Origin: Enterococcus florum
GTDB taxonomy: Bacteria > Bacillota > Bacilli > Lactobacillales > Enterococcaceae
Assembly (NCBI RefSeq): GCF_004309355.1
Contig: NZ_BJCC01000005.1
Coordinates: 41,853-105,852 of the forward strand
Direction of reading: 5' to 3'
Length of the DNA stretch: 64,000 nt
Within the stretch, counting starts at the first letter, position 1; every line of letters begins with the position of its first letter. The notes under the pieces were generated by a model. The model saw nothing but the letters and a program-made list of their open reading frames with translations, did no database searches and had not been told where the DNA came from. Below are positions 17,343 to 24,749 of this stretch, piece after piece. A program made the translations under genes and the position numbers.

Positions 17343-18143
17343 CTATACAGCGTGTATGATTTGATCGATTTTTTTCTTAGTTTCAATGAATTCAGGTTCA
17401 TCCTTCAAGGCCAGTCTTCTTTTATATGGCAGATAAATCGGCACAGAGCGTTTGATCTCACCCGGACCTGCACTCATCACAACGACCCGCTGTCCTAGAA
17501 AAGCCGCTTCTTCGATGTCATGGGTGATAAACAAAATCGTGGGCCGCTCGACTTCCCAGATTTCTCGCATCAGCAGCTGCATCGTGCTTTTGGTTTCAGG
17601 ATCCAAAGCGCCGAAGGGTTCATCCATCAGCAGGATCTCTGGACTGTTGGCCAACGAACGAGCGATCGCAACCCGCTGCTTCATCCCGCCAGACAGCTCC
17701 TTTGGCAAACTGTGGCGAAATTGTTCCAACCCGATAACGTCAATGTAGCGGTCCACGATCGCTTGAATCGCTGCTTTGGGTGTTTTGCTGATCTTCAATC
17801 CGAAGGCAATATTCTCTTCTACCGTCAGCCACGGAAACAATGAGTAGCCTTGAAACACCATCCCACGGTCAGCTCCCGGACCCACAAGCTCTTGGTCATT
17901 CAGTACGATACTGCCTGAACTGATGTCCTCTAAGCCGCCGAGTATCCGCAGCAGTGTCGACTTTCCGCAGCCGGAAGGACCCACGACACAGAGAAATTCA
18001 TTGTCTAAAATTTCTAAGTCAATGTCGCGCAGCGCCACGACCTGGTTTTTCTTTGACGAATAGATTTTATTGACCCCTTCAAACGAGATCTTGCTGTTGG
18101 CGACCTTTGCCTCCAACCCGAATGCACCTGTTATTGCTGCCAT
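17343..18143 (-). CDS. ABC transporter ATP-binding protein, nitrate/taurine (TauT) type
   Basis: 266 residues with Walker A VVGPSGCGKSTLLRIL, signature ELSGGMKQRVAIARSL, Walker B ILLMDEPFGALD and the switch His (FITHDIEEAAFLG). It is the energy unit of the importer formed with the next two upstream genes. This SsuB/TauB-like set is commonly linked to urea-carboxylase-type operons. Inferred substrate is guanidine or a guanidine-yielding compound. Confidence 0.92.
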   Translation of the reverse strand: MAAITGAFGLEAKVANSKISFEGVNKIYSSKKNQVVALRDIDLEILDNEFLCVVGPSGCGKSTLLRILGGLEDISSGSIVLNDQELVGPGADRGMVFQGYSLFPWLTVEENIAFGLKISKTPKAAIQAIVDRYIDVIGLEQFRHSLPKELSGGMKQRVAIARSLANSPEILLMDEPFGALDPETKSTMQLLMREIWEVERPTILFITHDIEEAAFLGQRVVVMSAGPGEIKRSVPIYLPYKRRLALKDEPEFIETKKKIDQIIHAV

Positions 18144-18154
18144 CTTGATTCCTC

Positions 18155-18967
18155 CTATTCCTCAACCCAACGAAACAGGGCCTTATTCAACAAGCCAAAC
18201 AGTCGATCGGTGATCAATCCTAGCAATCCGATCACCAAGATTCCCATGAAAATCGACGAAGTATCTAAAAAGCGCTGTGCCTTCAAGATGTTGTAGCCTA
18301 AGCCGGAGTTGGCTGCTACCAACTCTGCTACTACTAGATAAGTCCAAGCCCAGCCCATGATCATGCGCAAGCTTTCCATCAGCTTTGGCAGCATCGCCGG
18401 CAAGATTACTCTGAAAATCACCGTCGTCGATTTGCCTCCCAAAGTATAAGCTGCGTTGATCAGGTTAGACGGAACACTTTTCACATTGTCAGCCACCATG
18501 GGAATCAGCTGAAACAAAATTCCCAACAAGATCACAGCGACCTTGGCATTTTCTCCGATCCCTACCCACACCATGATCAGCGGAACAAAGGCCGGAACCG
18601 GCAAGTACCGGAAAAATTCTGTCAGCGGTAAAATGAACGCCTCGATTTTTGAAAAGGAACCGACCAGAACGCCTAATGGTACGCCGATCACGATCGCTAA
18701 CAAAAAGCCCTTCATGATTCGAGAAAAACTGATCCATGTATCGGCTGCCAGCGAACCATCCCTTAAACTGGTAGTAAAAGCCTCTACAACTGCGGCTGGC
18801 GCTGGTAAAAAGATTGGACTGACCAAGCCGCTGGTACTAATCCCCTGCCAAAGGGCCAAGACCAAAATAAAAGCAGCCGCGGCGATCACCGAATACTTTT
18901 GCTTCGAGATGCCCTTTCGAAGTCTGATTTTTGTGCCTGTTTTTGCTAATGCTTTACTCTCCATCAA
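18155..18967 (-). CDS. ABC transporter permease, TauT type
   Basis: 270 residues, about six transmembrane helices (for example YSVIAAAAFILVLALWQGIS, LLAIVIGVPLGVLVGSF, FMGILVIGLLGLITDRLFG) and the EAA-type loop for the ATPase (INAAYTLGGKSTTVIFRVIL, PAMLPKLMESLRMIMGWAW). Partner of the ATPase 12 bases downstream and the lipoprotein upstream. Confidence 0.92.
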   Translation of the reverse strand: MMESKALAKTGTKIRLRKGISKQKYSVIAAAAFILVLALWQGISTSGLVSPIFLPAPAAVVEAFTTSLRDGSLAADTWISFSRIMKGFLLAIVIGVPLGVLVGSFSKIEAFILPLTEFFRYLPVPAFVPLIMVWVGIGENAKVAVILLGILFQLIPMVADNVKSVPSNLINAAYTLGGKSTTVIFRVILPAMLPKLMESLRMIMGWAWTYLVVAELVAANSGLGYNILKAQRFLDTSSIFMGILVIGLLGLITDRLFGLLNKALFRWVEE

Positions 18968-18997
18968 CTCGCCTCCTTCGAATGAACGATTGTTTTC

Positions 18998-20059
18998 CTA
19001 GTCTGCCTGAGTATTCGGTACCTTCTTATCTGGTGACTCCTCGTACAGTTTGTCGATGTAACTAGAATCGAAAATCTGTTCAGGATCTTCCAATTCCGAC
19101 GAAACCATTTTTTGATCCAGCAAGAATTTTGCCGTTTTTTCTGCGGTATAAGGCAGGTACGAATAGTTCTCTGCGGTTTCATGGAAAGCCGCATGATTGT
19201 CTGCGATCGAGAACAAGCGAGCTCCGGCCATTGCTGTTTTCATCTCTTCGACACTAATATCCGCCTGCTTAGCCATGTAGCCTAAAGCCTCGTCCGGCTT
19301 CTCTACATATTGCTGCATTCCGTCAAAATACGCCTGAACGATTTTTTGAACGTCGTCTGAATGCTCCTTCAAGAGCTTTCCGCTAACCATCAATGTGTCT
19401 GGGATCAAGCCGGGAATTTCTGACGAATCAAACAACAAATTCGTATCTCCCTCCGAAGCGGCATAGCTGAGAGACGGCTCCCATAAGCTGGCGGCATCCA
19501 CCTGTCCGGAAATAACTGCCGGTCCCGCATTTTCCACTGTCATATTGGTCAAATCGATGTCTGCTTCTGTTAGTCCAACTGTCTCCAAGGCATTCAACAA
19601 GAAGAAGTGCTCGATCGTTCCGATCTCTGTTGCTACCGTTTTTCCCTTCAAGTCTTTCAACGACTTGATCTCCAATTGGGCAACGATTCCGTCTGCTCCA
19701 GCCGAGTTATCATTGATCAGCACGACTTTAAAATCTACGTCACTCAAGGCTGGCGAGATTGTGTCGCTCAAAGCGGCACACACCGCATCGATCTGCCCGC
19801 TGTTGAAGGCCTGCAGCGAATCACTATAGGTGTTGAACCACACCAGCTCCACATCCACCTTGTTCTCTTCAAAGGCGCCGAAGCCTTGAACGGCATACCA
19901 AGTGTACCAACCAGGAAACGCACTGACACCGATCTTGATCGGCTCCTCCGACGACGACTCGCTGGATTTCTCAGCCGCTCCCCCGTCATTGCCCCCGCAG
20001 CCAGTCAAAAACAAAACCAAAACACACACCATCATGAATAAGCTCATTCGTTTTTTCAT
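18998..20059 (-). CDS. ABC transporter substrate-binding lipoprotein, TauT/NMT1 type
   Basis: 353 residues. A lipoprotein signal peptide ends in LFLTGC with Cys21, followed by a Gly/Ser-rich linker. The mature part has the NMT1-like fold signature KIGVSAFPGWYTWYAVQGFG and GQIDAVCAALSDT. It would capture the nitrogen substrate outside the membrane and deliver it to the permease. Guanidine or a related cation is inferred from the downstream enzymes. The start has GGGAGTGG upstream. Confidence 0.9.
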   Translation of the reverse strand: MKKRMSLFMMVCVLVLFLTGCGGNDGGAAEKSSESSSEEPIKIGVSAFPGWYTWYAVQGFGAFEENKVDVELVWFNTYSDSLQAFNSGQIDAVCAALSDTISPALSDVDFKVVLINDNSAGADGIVAQLEIKSLKDLKGKTVATEIGTIEHFFLLNALETVGLTEADIDLTNMTVENAGPAVISGQVDAASLWEPSLSYAASEGDTNLLFDSSEIPGLIPDTLMVSGKLLKEHSDDVQKIVQAYFDGMQQYVEKPDEALGYMAKQADISVEEMKTAMAGARLFSIADNHAAFHETAENYSYLPYTAEKTAKFLLDQKMVSSELEDPEQIFDSSYIDKLYEESPDKKVPNTQAD

Positions 20060-20080
20060 ACATTTTCCACTCCCTATTTT

Positions 20081-20437
20081 TTACGCCAACGCTTCGATGC
20101 CCGTCTCCTTGGTTCGAATCCGGATCACCTCTTCGACCGGCGTGACAAAGATTTTCCCGTCACCTTTGTTTCCTGTCTGATTGACCGACAGGATCGTTCG
20201 AATCAATCGTTCCACTTCTTTTTCTTCGATATAGATTTCAATGATTCGCTTGCTAACGAACGGATATTTCTTGATAGATTTTCTCACATCCGAATCATTG
20301 ATCGCATACATTTGCTGTTCTCGACCACGACCTAATACCCGATAGGTGCTCAGTGAAAAGAAATGCTCAGCCAATAATGCCGCTTTTGTTTCGTAATAGT
20401 TGTTGTCGCGTATGATCGCTGTCACTAATTTCATCAA
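20081..20437 (-). CDS. PII-family regulator, NifI2-like
   Basis: 118 residues with the PII fold: MKLVTAIIRDNNYYETKAAL, a T-loop region GRGREQQMYAINDSDVRKSI, and GDGKIFVTPVEEVIRIRT. It lacks the usual uridylylated-tyrosine T-loop of GlnB/GlnK and its T-loop is altered, as in NifI2 proteins. Second of a tandem PII pair, an arrangement known from archaeal and anaerobe nif operons. Here it precedes a transporter and carboxylase, so it probably senses 2-oxoglutarate/ATP to gate transport or enzyme activity. Target unknown. Confidence 0.85.
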   Translation of the reverse strand: MMKLVTAIIRDNNYYETKAALLAEHFFSLSTYRVLGRGREQQMYAINDSDVRKSIKKYPFVSKRIIEIYIEEKEVERLIRTILSVNQTGNKGDGKIFVTPVEEVIRIRTKETGIEALA

Positions 20438-20446
20438 ATCATCTCC

Positions 20447-20773
20447 TTACAAAGCTTCAGCGCCGCTGCTGATCGTCACGGCTTTTTCTACCGGCAAAAC
20501 AAAAATCTTTCCATCGCCAAAGGAGCCTTCATCACCTGAACGGCAGACACGCTGGATTGTATCGATTACTTTCTCCCGGTCCTGATCTTCTACGACAAGC
20601 ACGATCGTTTCCTTTGGGATCTCATCGTAATAAACATCCCCTAGTTTCAGTCCGCGCTGTTTCCCGCGACCCAGCACACTGTATCGTGTCGCCGAGACAA
20701 ATCCTTTTTCCGCCAACTCATGCAAGACTTCATCAGCTTTTTCTGGTCGTACCATTGCTCGAATCATTTTCAT
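20447..20773 (-). CDS. PII-family regulator, NifI1-like
   Basis: 108 residues: MKMIRAMVRPEKADEVLHEL, T-loop GRGKQRGLKLGDVYYDEIPK, ETIVLVVEDQDREKVIDTI and GDGKIFVLPVEKAVTISSG. The T-loop VYYDEIPK is typical of NifI1. First gene of the guanidine operon, placed after a leader with a terminator, so its synthesis is set by both transcription start and attenuation. With the NifI2-like partner it probably forms a mixed PII sensor for nitrogen state. No nif genes are present in the window. Confidence 0.87.
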   Translation of the reverse strand: MKMIRAMVRPEKADEVLHELAEKGFVSATRYSVLGRGKQRGLKLGDVYYDEIPKETIVLVVEDQDREKVIDTIQRVCRSGDEGSFGDGKIFVLPVEKAVTISSGAEAL

Positions 20774-20794
20774 ACATATCCATCCCTTCTAAAT

Positions 20795-20835
20795 TAAAAA
20801 ACTGGTAGACCTCTCGCACTCAGAGGCCTACCAGT
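20795..20835 (-). terminator. Leader terminator of the guanidine operon
   Basis: Minus strand ACTGGTAGGCCTCT pairs with AGAGGTCTACCAGT around a short loop and is followed by TTTTTT. It lies between the promoter and the first gene, so it must be an attenuator rather than an end-of-operon terminator. Confidence 0.9.
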
Positions 20836-20895
20836 GCTAAGCGTTCTCCATATGACCCATTGACCCCGGCAGGTAAATGACTCTGGATATTTTTT
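20795..20895 (-). ncRNA. Candidate guanidine riboswitch in the operon leader (guanidine-IV-like)
   Basis: The leader of about 120 bases has two mutually exclusive folds visible by eye. A strong terminator lies at 20795-20835. An upstream strand, CAGAG (20881-20885) plus UUUACC (20872-20877), can instead pair with GGUAGG and CUCUG of the terminator's 5' arm (20821-20832), freeing transcription. Between these strands lies a G-rich core, GCCGGGGUCAAUGGGUC and GGAGAACGC, that looks like a ligand pocket. Position before a guanidine operon and this ON-switch design fit the small guanidine-IV (mepA) class; I do not see the guanidine-I or guanidine-III core. Class assignment is inference. Confidence 0.55.
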
Positions 20896-20899
20896 TCTA

Positions 20900-20928
20900 A
20901 TCATAAAGTGTTTTTGAAGAACTTTCAA
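20900..20928 (-). promoter_or_regulatory. Guanidine operon promoter (TTGAAA, 17 bp, TATGAT)
   Basis: Minus strand -35 TTGAAA (20923-20928), 17-bp spacer and -10 TATGAT (20900-20905). Transcription should begin near 20893. Confidence 0.8.
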
Positions 20929-20935
20929 TAGTTTA

Positions 20936-20952
20936 TGTTATATTTTATGACA
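20936..20952. promoter_or_regulatory. GlnR/TnrA box, promoter-proximal
   Basis: TGTTATATTTTATGACA fits the GlnR/TnrA consensus TGTNA-N7-TNACA without mismatch. Its centre is about 51 bases upstream of the predicted start point, the position used by TnrA when it activates in Bacillus. Confidence 0.85.
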
Positions 20953-20987
20953 TAAGAGCAAAGTTTTTTGAAAATTAAGACAATTAA

Positions 20988-21004
20988 TGTTATGTTTTAT
21001 AACA
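20988..21004. promoter_or_regulatory. GlnR/TnrA box, distal
   Basis: TGTTATGTTTTATAACA is a second perfect match to the GlnR/TnrA consensus, centred 52 bp (about five turns) from the proximal box. The pair ties the operon to nitrogen status. Confidence 0.85.
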
Positions 21005-21024
21005 TGAGTTTTCTATATACCCCG

Positions 21025-21057
21025 AAAAAAGCTGCTCATATCGTTGAATGAGCAGTT
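21025..21057 (-). terminator. Terminator of the ASCH-domain gene
   Basis: Minus strand CTGCTCAT, loop, ATGAGCAG, then CTTTTTT. It closes the ASCH gene just before the GlnR boxes. Confidence 0.8.
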
Positions 21058-21071
21058 TCTGATCGATTCCT

Positions 21072-21488
21072 CTAAATTTTAGGGCTTTTCACGAAACGAA
21101 AGCCTTCTCGTTTCATTTTCTCAACATACGCCTCTGTTGTCAGCCCCTCTAGCTCCGGCCGATAGTCCACCCTTTCCAGAGCAGTATAATAAATTCCTGC
21201 ATACCCTCGAATCGGAAACGGCGTGATCGCTCGGATGTTGGACAGTTCATACGCCCATTCTCCATTGGTCTCTTGGTGTCTGCCCACAACGGAGACCACA
21301 GCCATCGCATAGCCAGGCAAAATTTCTTGGCCTTGCGGAATCTCCTTCGTATTGCGTGTCGCTGCCAGCAGCAGATCCCCCGACAGATTCCATTTGCGCG
21401 TGCGATATTCCGTCTTTTTCTTTCCAGCCAGTATCGCTAAAAGAAAATCGCCTCGCAGACTCAAGGGTTGAATCCTCGGCTCATCCAT
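21072..21488 (-). CDS. ASCH/PUA-like domain protein
   Basis: 138 residues. The N-terminal IQPLSLRGDFLLAILAGKKK followed by TEYRTRKW and DLLLAATRNTK matches the ASCH fold, a PUA-related RNA-binding-like domain; the later GYAMAVVSVVGR and ITPFPIRGYAG fit as well. The conserved Lys/Glu/Arg cluster (KKKTEYRTR) lines the ligand groove in this family, and some members are small amidohydrolases. No certain role. GGAGGAG precedes the ATG. It is monocistronic. Confidence 0.75.
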   Translation of the reverse strand: MDEPRIQPLSLRGDFLLAILAGKKKTEYRTRKWNLSGDLLLAATRNTKEIPQGQEILPGYAMAVVSVVGRHQETNGEWAYELSNIRAITPFPIRGYAGIYYTALERVDYRPELEGLTTEAYVEKMKREGFRFVKSPKI

Positions 21489-21680
21489 AGAATCTCCTCC
21501 TTTATTTTTTCTCTATTGTTGAACGTTTTTCCAAGGGAAGCAACCCAAACATTCCGCATCTCACAATTTTGTAAGCTGATTGATAGTCAAATAAATGGCG
21601 GAATCTGATCATTTTCGCTATGCTACGTAACAGAAGAGCAAAAAATTGCTCATCAATCTGTCGAATGAGGAGTAATCGTT

Positions 21681-22484
21681 ATGCAAAAGGGTCTTAATGG
21701 GTTTCAATTAAAAATCATCGGGGTGATCACGATGGTCATCGATCATCTCGGGCAATTTTTTACCTTTCTGGGAGCACCGCTGTGGTTCCACTGGATCGGT
21801 CGAATCGCCGCACCGATTTTCTTATTTGAAAGTTCAGAAGGCTTCGTCCATACGAGAAGTCGTAAAAAATACATGTTTCGTTTGCTGGTAGGGTTTTGGA
21901 TCATGGGTGGAATCGACTGGATCTTAAAAACGTATTTCAGCGTGGATAATGAGTTAGTGATCAACAATATTTTCGGTACGATCTTTTTAGGAACCGTCTT
22001 TATGCAGGCGGTCGAACACCTGAGAAATGGTGTCAGCGAAAAAAGCAGTCGGACCTTCTTAAAAGGAATTCTTTGGTTCGTCGTGCCACTTCTGCTGAGT
22101 GCCCTTCCGTTGTTCTTCTTGGCTCAGGGAGAATTAAGCACGGTTTCTATGGGCATTTTCCGGACCTTCACGTTCCTAATCCCAACCTTGTTATTGACAG
22201 AGGGCGGTTTCCTGTTCGTGCTGCTGGCTGTTTTGTTCTATCTGTTCCATGGCAAAAAAGCGTTGCAAGCCGCTTCACTGGTCGTGATCGCTCTAATCGT
22301 CTTGTTTGCGGGAGGATTGCAGCACCCGTTCACTGAAAACTTCCAATGGATGATGCTGCTCTCAGCGGTTCCAATCATTTTGTACAATGGCGAAAAAGGC
22401 CGCAGCATGCGGAATTTCTTCTACTATTTCTACCCTGCCCACATCGCACTGTTTGCGATCGTCAGCTTCCTGTTACAAAAATAA
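21681..22484 (+). CDS. TraX family membrane protein
   Basis: 267 residues with about eight hydrophobic helices. The N-terminal LKIIGVITMVIDHLGQFF and HWIGRIAAPIFLFESSEGF are the TraX signature, and FYYFYPAHIALFAIVSFLL closes the protein as in the family. TraX of F plasmids acetylates pilin; chromosomal Firmicute members are thought to be membrane acyltransferases of unknown substrate. No conjugation genes are near. GAGGAG precedes the ATG. Confidence 0.85.
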   Translation: MQKGLNGFQLKIIGVITMVIDHLGQFFTFLGAPLWFHWIGRIAAPIFLFESSEGFVHTRSRKKYMFRLLVGFWIMGGIDWILKTYFSVDNELVINNIFGTIFLGTVFMQAVEHLRNGVSEKSSRTFLKGILWFVVPLLLSALPLFFLAQGELSTVSMGIFRTFTFLIPTLLLTEGGFLFVLLAVLFYLFHGKKALQAASLVVIALIVLFAGGLQHPFTENFQWMMLLSAVPIILYNGEKGRSMRNFFYYFYPAHIALFAIVSFLLQK

Positions 22485-22495
22485 GTCTTTCCCCC

Positions 22496-22524
22496 TTGAC
22501 GCACGGACTGAAAAGTTTTACAAT
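22496..22524 (+). promoter_or_regulatory. Promoter for the efflux-pump leader (TTGACG, 17 bp, TACAAT)
   Basis: -35 TTGACG (22496-22501), 17-bp spacer, -10 TACAAT (22519-22524). The predicted start near 22531 gives a leader of about 125 bases before the MFS gene. Confidence 0.75.
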
Positions 22525-22576
22525 CCAATTTGTGAATAAATCGTACAGATAACGCGTGCCTGCACGTGTCGAGAGA

Positions 22577-22613
22577 GAGGCGGTTTCTATTAAATTAGAA
22601 ACGCCTCTTTTTT
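22577..22613 (+). terminator. Terminator inside the leader of the MFS gene
   Basis: GAGGCG and TTTCTA pair with TAGAAA and CGCCTC (one bulged G), followed by TTTTTT. It lies between a good promoter and the efflux gene, so it may be an attenuator; it may also end a short RNA of about 85 bases. A second hairpin, ACGCGTG with CACGTGT around CCTG, precedes it. Confidence 0.8.
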
Positions 22614-22656
22614 GTTGTTCAGGAGTTCTGTCGATAAAAAATGACGAGGTGATTGT

Positions 22657-24030
22657 ATGAAAGAAAAATCGATCCGCTTGATTCCGGCGGTACTAGCAAC
22701 AGGAATCATGTCCTTCTCCGGCGTCTTGATCGAGACGGCGATGAATGTGACCTTCCCGACATTGATCCAGCAATTTGACCTTTCCACCGCTTTGGTGCAA
22801 TGGGTCACCACCATTTATCTTTTGGTAATCTCCATCATGGTGCCTTTTGCCAACTACTTATTGAAAAACTATTCGATCCGAAAGCTGTTTGTCTTGGCGA
22901 ACCTATTCTTTTTGGCGGGAGTCCTGACTGACTTTTGGTCTCCAACCTTTGCGGTGCTGCTGGCAGGCCGAATCCTGCAGGGCATCAGTACCGGAATCGC
23001 CTTGCCCTTGATGTTCCATATTATTTTGACGTATACGCCGATGAATAAACGCGGCACGATGATGGGGATCGGCACCCTGACGACCTCAATCGCTCCAGCC
23101 ATCGGTCCTACATACGGCGGCCTATTGACAGCGGGTTTGTCTTGGCATTATATTTTCCTATTTTTGACTCCGGTTTTGTTAGTCTCGCTGATTACTGGAT
23201 TGCGCGCCATTCCTGAGCTTCCGGTCAAAAAGACCACGAGCTTAGATTTGTTGAGTTTGCTGGGGGTTGCTCTTTTATTCAGCGGCCTGCTGCTGTTTTT
23301 GAATCAGTTGGGTACTTGGATTAGTTTCGTGCCGCTGGCAATCGGAGCCGCCGGGTTTGCCTTGTTTTCCCATCAGTCTGTCCATGCCGATAATCCATTG
23401 GTCCGGCTGACAGTCCTTAAAAATCGCGGCTTCCGCTTGTTTTTGGCCGGATTTTTAGTCTGTCAATTTCTGCTGCTGGGGATTTCCTTTGTCTTGCCCA
23501 ACTTTTTGCAGATCGTTTTAGGCAAAAATGCCTTTCTCGCCGGGCTGGTCATGCTGCCAGGTGCAGCGATCGGAGCGATCCTAGCGCCGATTTCTGGACG
23601 AGTATTGGACAACCTTGGTCCAAAGAAACCGATTTTATTCGGTCTAGCCTTTGCAACGCTTGGTTGGATCGGCTTGACTCTGCTGCTACGCATCCCTATT
23701 CTGCTGGGCTTTGTTGCCGGTCATGTGTTTTACATGGTCGGAATCGGCTTTTCTTACAGCAATCTGATGACCACTGGTATGAATCGCTTAACAGAAACCG
23801 AATACGGCGACGGAAACACGCTGTTCAATACCTTGCAGCAATTCTCTGGTGCCGTGGCGACGGCGATTGTGGCAACGATCATCAATCTGACTCAAGTACA
23901 CCAGGCCGATTTCATCCAAGGAACCATTCTCGGCTCGCAATTGTCCCTGCTGTTTTTATTAGCGCTTTTGATAGCCGCCTTTGTTTCGATTTTTCGTTAT
24001 TTCAAAACAAAAAGCAGCGCAAAAAACTGA
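22657..24030 (+). CDS. MFS multidrug efflux transporter, DHA2 (EmrB/QacA-like) family
   Basis: 457 residues with about 14 hydrophobic segments. Motif A region FLAGVLTDFWSPTFAVLLAG and motif C-like LTTSIAPAIGPTYGGLLTAG mark the drug:proton antiporters; IETAMNVTFPTLIQQFDLS in helix 1 is typical of DHA2 pumps. It sits alone behind an attenuator-like leader, consistent with induction by a toxic compound. Substrate unknown. GAGGTG precedes the ATG. Confidence 0.88.
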   Translation: MKEKSIRLIPAVLATGIMSFSGVLIETAMNVTFPTLIQQFDLSTALVQWVTTIYLLVISIMVPFANYLLKNYSIRKLFVLANLFFLAGVLTDFWSPTFAVLLAGRILQGISTGIALPLMFHIILTYTPMNKRGTMMGIGTLTTSIAPAIGPTYGGLLTAGLSWHYIFLFLTPVLLVSLITGLRAIPELPVKKTTSLDLLSLLGVALLFSGLLLFLNQLGTWISFVPLAIGAAGFALFSHQSVHADNPLVRLTVLKNRGFRLFLAGFLVCQFLLLGISFVLPNFLQIVLGKNAFLAGLVMLPGAAIGAILAPISGRVLDNLGPKKPILFGLAFATLGWIGLTLLLRIPILLGFVAGHVFYMVGIGFSYSNLMTTGMNRLTETEYGDGNTLFNTLQQFSGAVATAIVATIINLTQVHQADFIQGTILGSQLSLLFLLALLIAAFVSIFRYFKTKSSAKN

Positions 24031-24658
24031 CGGAGAGAAATCCGTCAGTTGGTATCCGTATTGAAATTGATCAACCTGCGGATCACCAAAGTGCAGGGGG
24101 ATCGAATCGAACAGACCATTGCCCCCAGCGATCCTGACTTGGTAGTGTGTCAGCTTCGTCAACAACCTATGGATACTTTTTGCTTAACGTCGCCATTTCG
24201 ATCTATAGCATAGGAAATATGAATGCTCAGCAGCGTGCAGGTTTTAAGACCACTCTGCACACTTAGTTTTATGGAAAATCGGGCAGACTTTTACGTATGC
24301 CCGATTACTCTTGTAAAGGGTATACAGTTCTTCAAGGCAGTGGATACCTCTATTCATTCATTTATTCCGCCTCCAAAAATCACTTTCCACACAAAAGGCA
24401 ACATTTCTGATTGTTCTTATCCAACATATACCACCCACTTCTCCATCTCCCATCATTCAAGCAGATCAATCGTACCTGCCGCACCTCCGAAACAGTGCCA
24501 TCACCAGAAACTTAGCCAAACACCAACTCCAGACCAAAACGTATCGTTTGAATGGTAAGAGCGTCAGCTCAGTGAAGGCCCTTAGGAACAAACCTGTACC
24601 ATTATCTGCCTCTCATCCGTTCATTCGGATACTCATAAAAATAGCTTTTCGTTCACTG
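24031..24658. other. Gene-free stretch with possible gene relics
   Basis: Directly after the pump, ACTGACGGA and TCCGTCAGT form a hairpin that may end it, though the T run is poor. Between 24060 and 24200 the plus strand reads LINLRITKVQGDRIEQTIAP without a usable start, and near 24500-24600 it reads TKTYRLNGKSVSSVKALRNK. Both look like decayed coding fragments, but I cannot name them. No intact gene is seen. Confidence 0.3.
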
Positions 24659-24687
24659 TTGACATTAATTCGGTACCGAAGTATAAT
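24659..24687 (+). promoter_or_regulatory. Consensus promoter of the GNAT gene (TTGACA, 17 bp, TATAAT)
   Basis: Perfect -35 TTGACA (24659-24664), 17 bp, perfect -10 TATAAT (24682-24687). An unregulated promoter of this strength would be very active; operators overlap it. Confidence 0.9.
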
Positions 24688-24714
24688 TCTTGTAAAATAT
24701 ATTTCGGTACCGAA
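24669..24714. promoter_or_regulatory. Two identical palindromic operators, TTCGGTACCGAA
   Basis: The 12-bp perfect palindrome TTCGGTACCGAA occurs in the promoter spacer (24669-24680) and again just after the start point (24703-24714), centres 34 bp apart. This is a classic repressor layout. No regulator gene lies beside it, so the repressor is encoded elsewhere; its family is not known to me. Confidence 0.8.
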
Positions 24715-24749
24715 CTAAATACTCAACTTTATTTTAAGGAGGTCTGATC

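Noticed and set aside
18543..19001. 152-codon plus-strand frame opposite the ABC permease
   Set aside because: Antisense shadow of a conserved gene; low-complexity composition.
20774..20899. Guanidine-I (ykkC) or guanidine-III riboswitch
   Set aside because: I could not find their conserved core strings; the short leader with an overlapping terminator fits guanidine-IV better.
24060..24200. Possible coding relic LINLRITKVQGDRIEQTIAP
   Set aside because: Protein-like but short, without start or nameable family; kept only as part of the gap description.
24223..24558. 111-codon plus-strand frame in the gap after the efflux pump
   Set aside because: No ribosome site and Pro/His/Ser-rich chance composition; at most it overlaps old gene relics.
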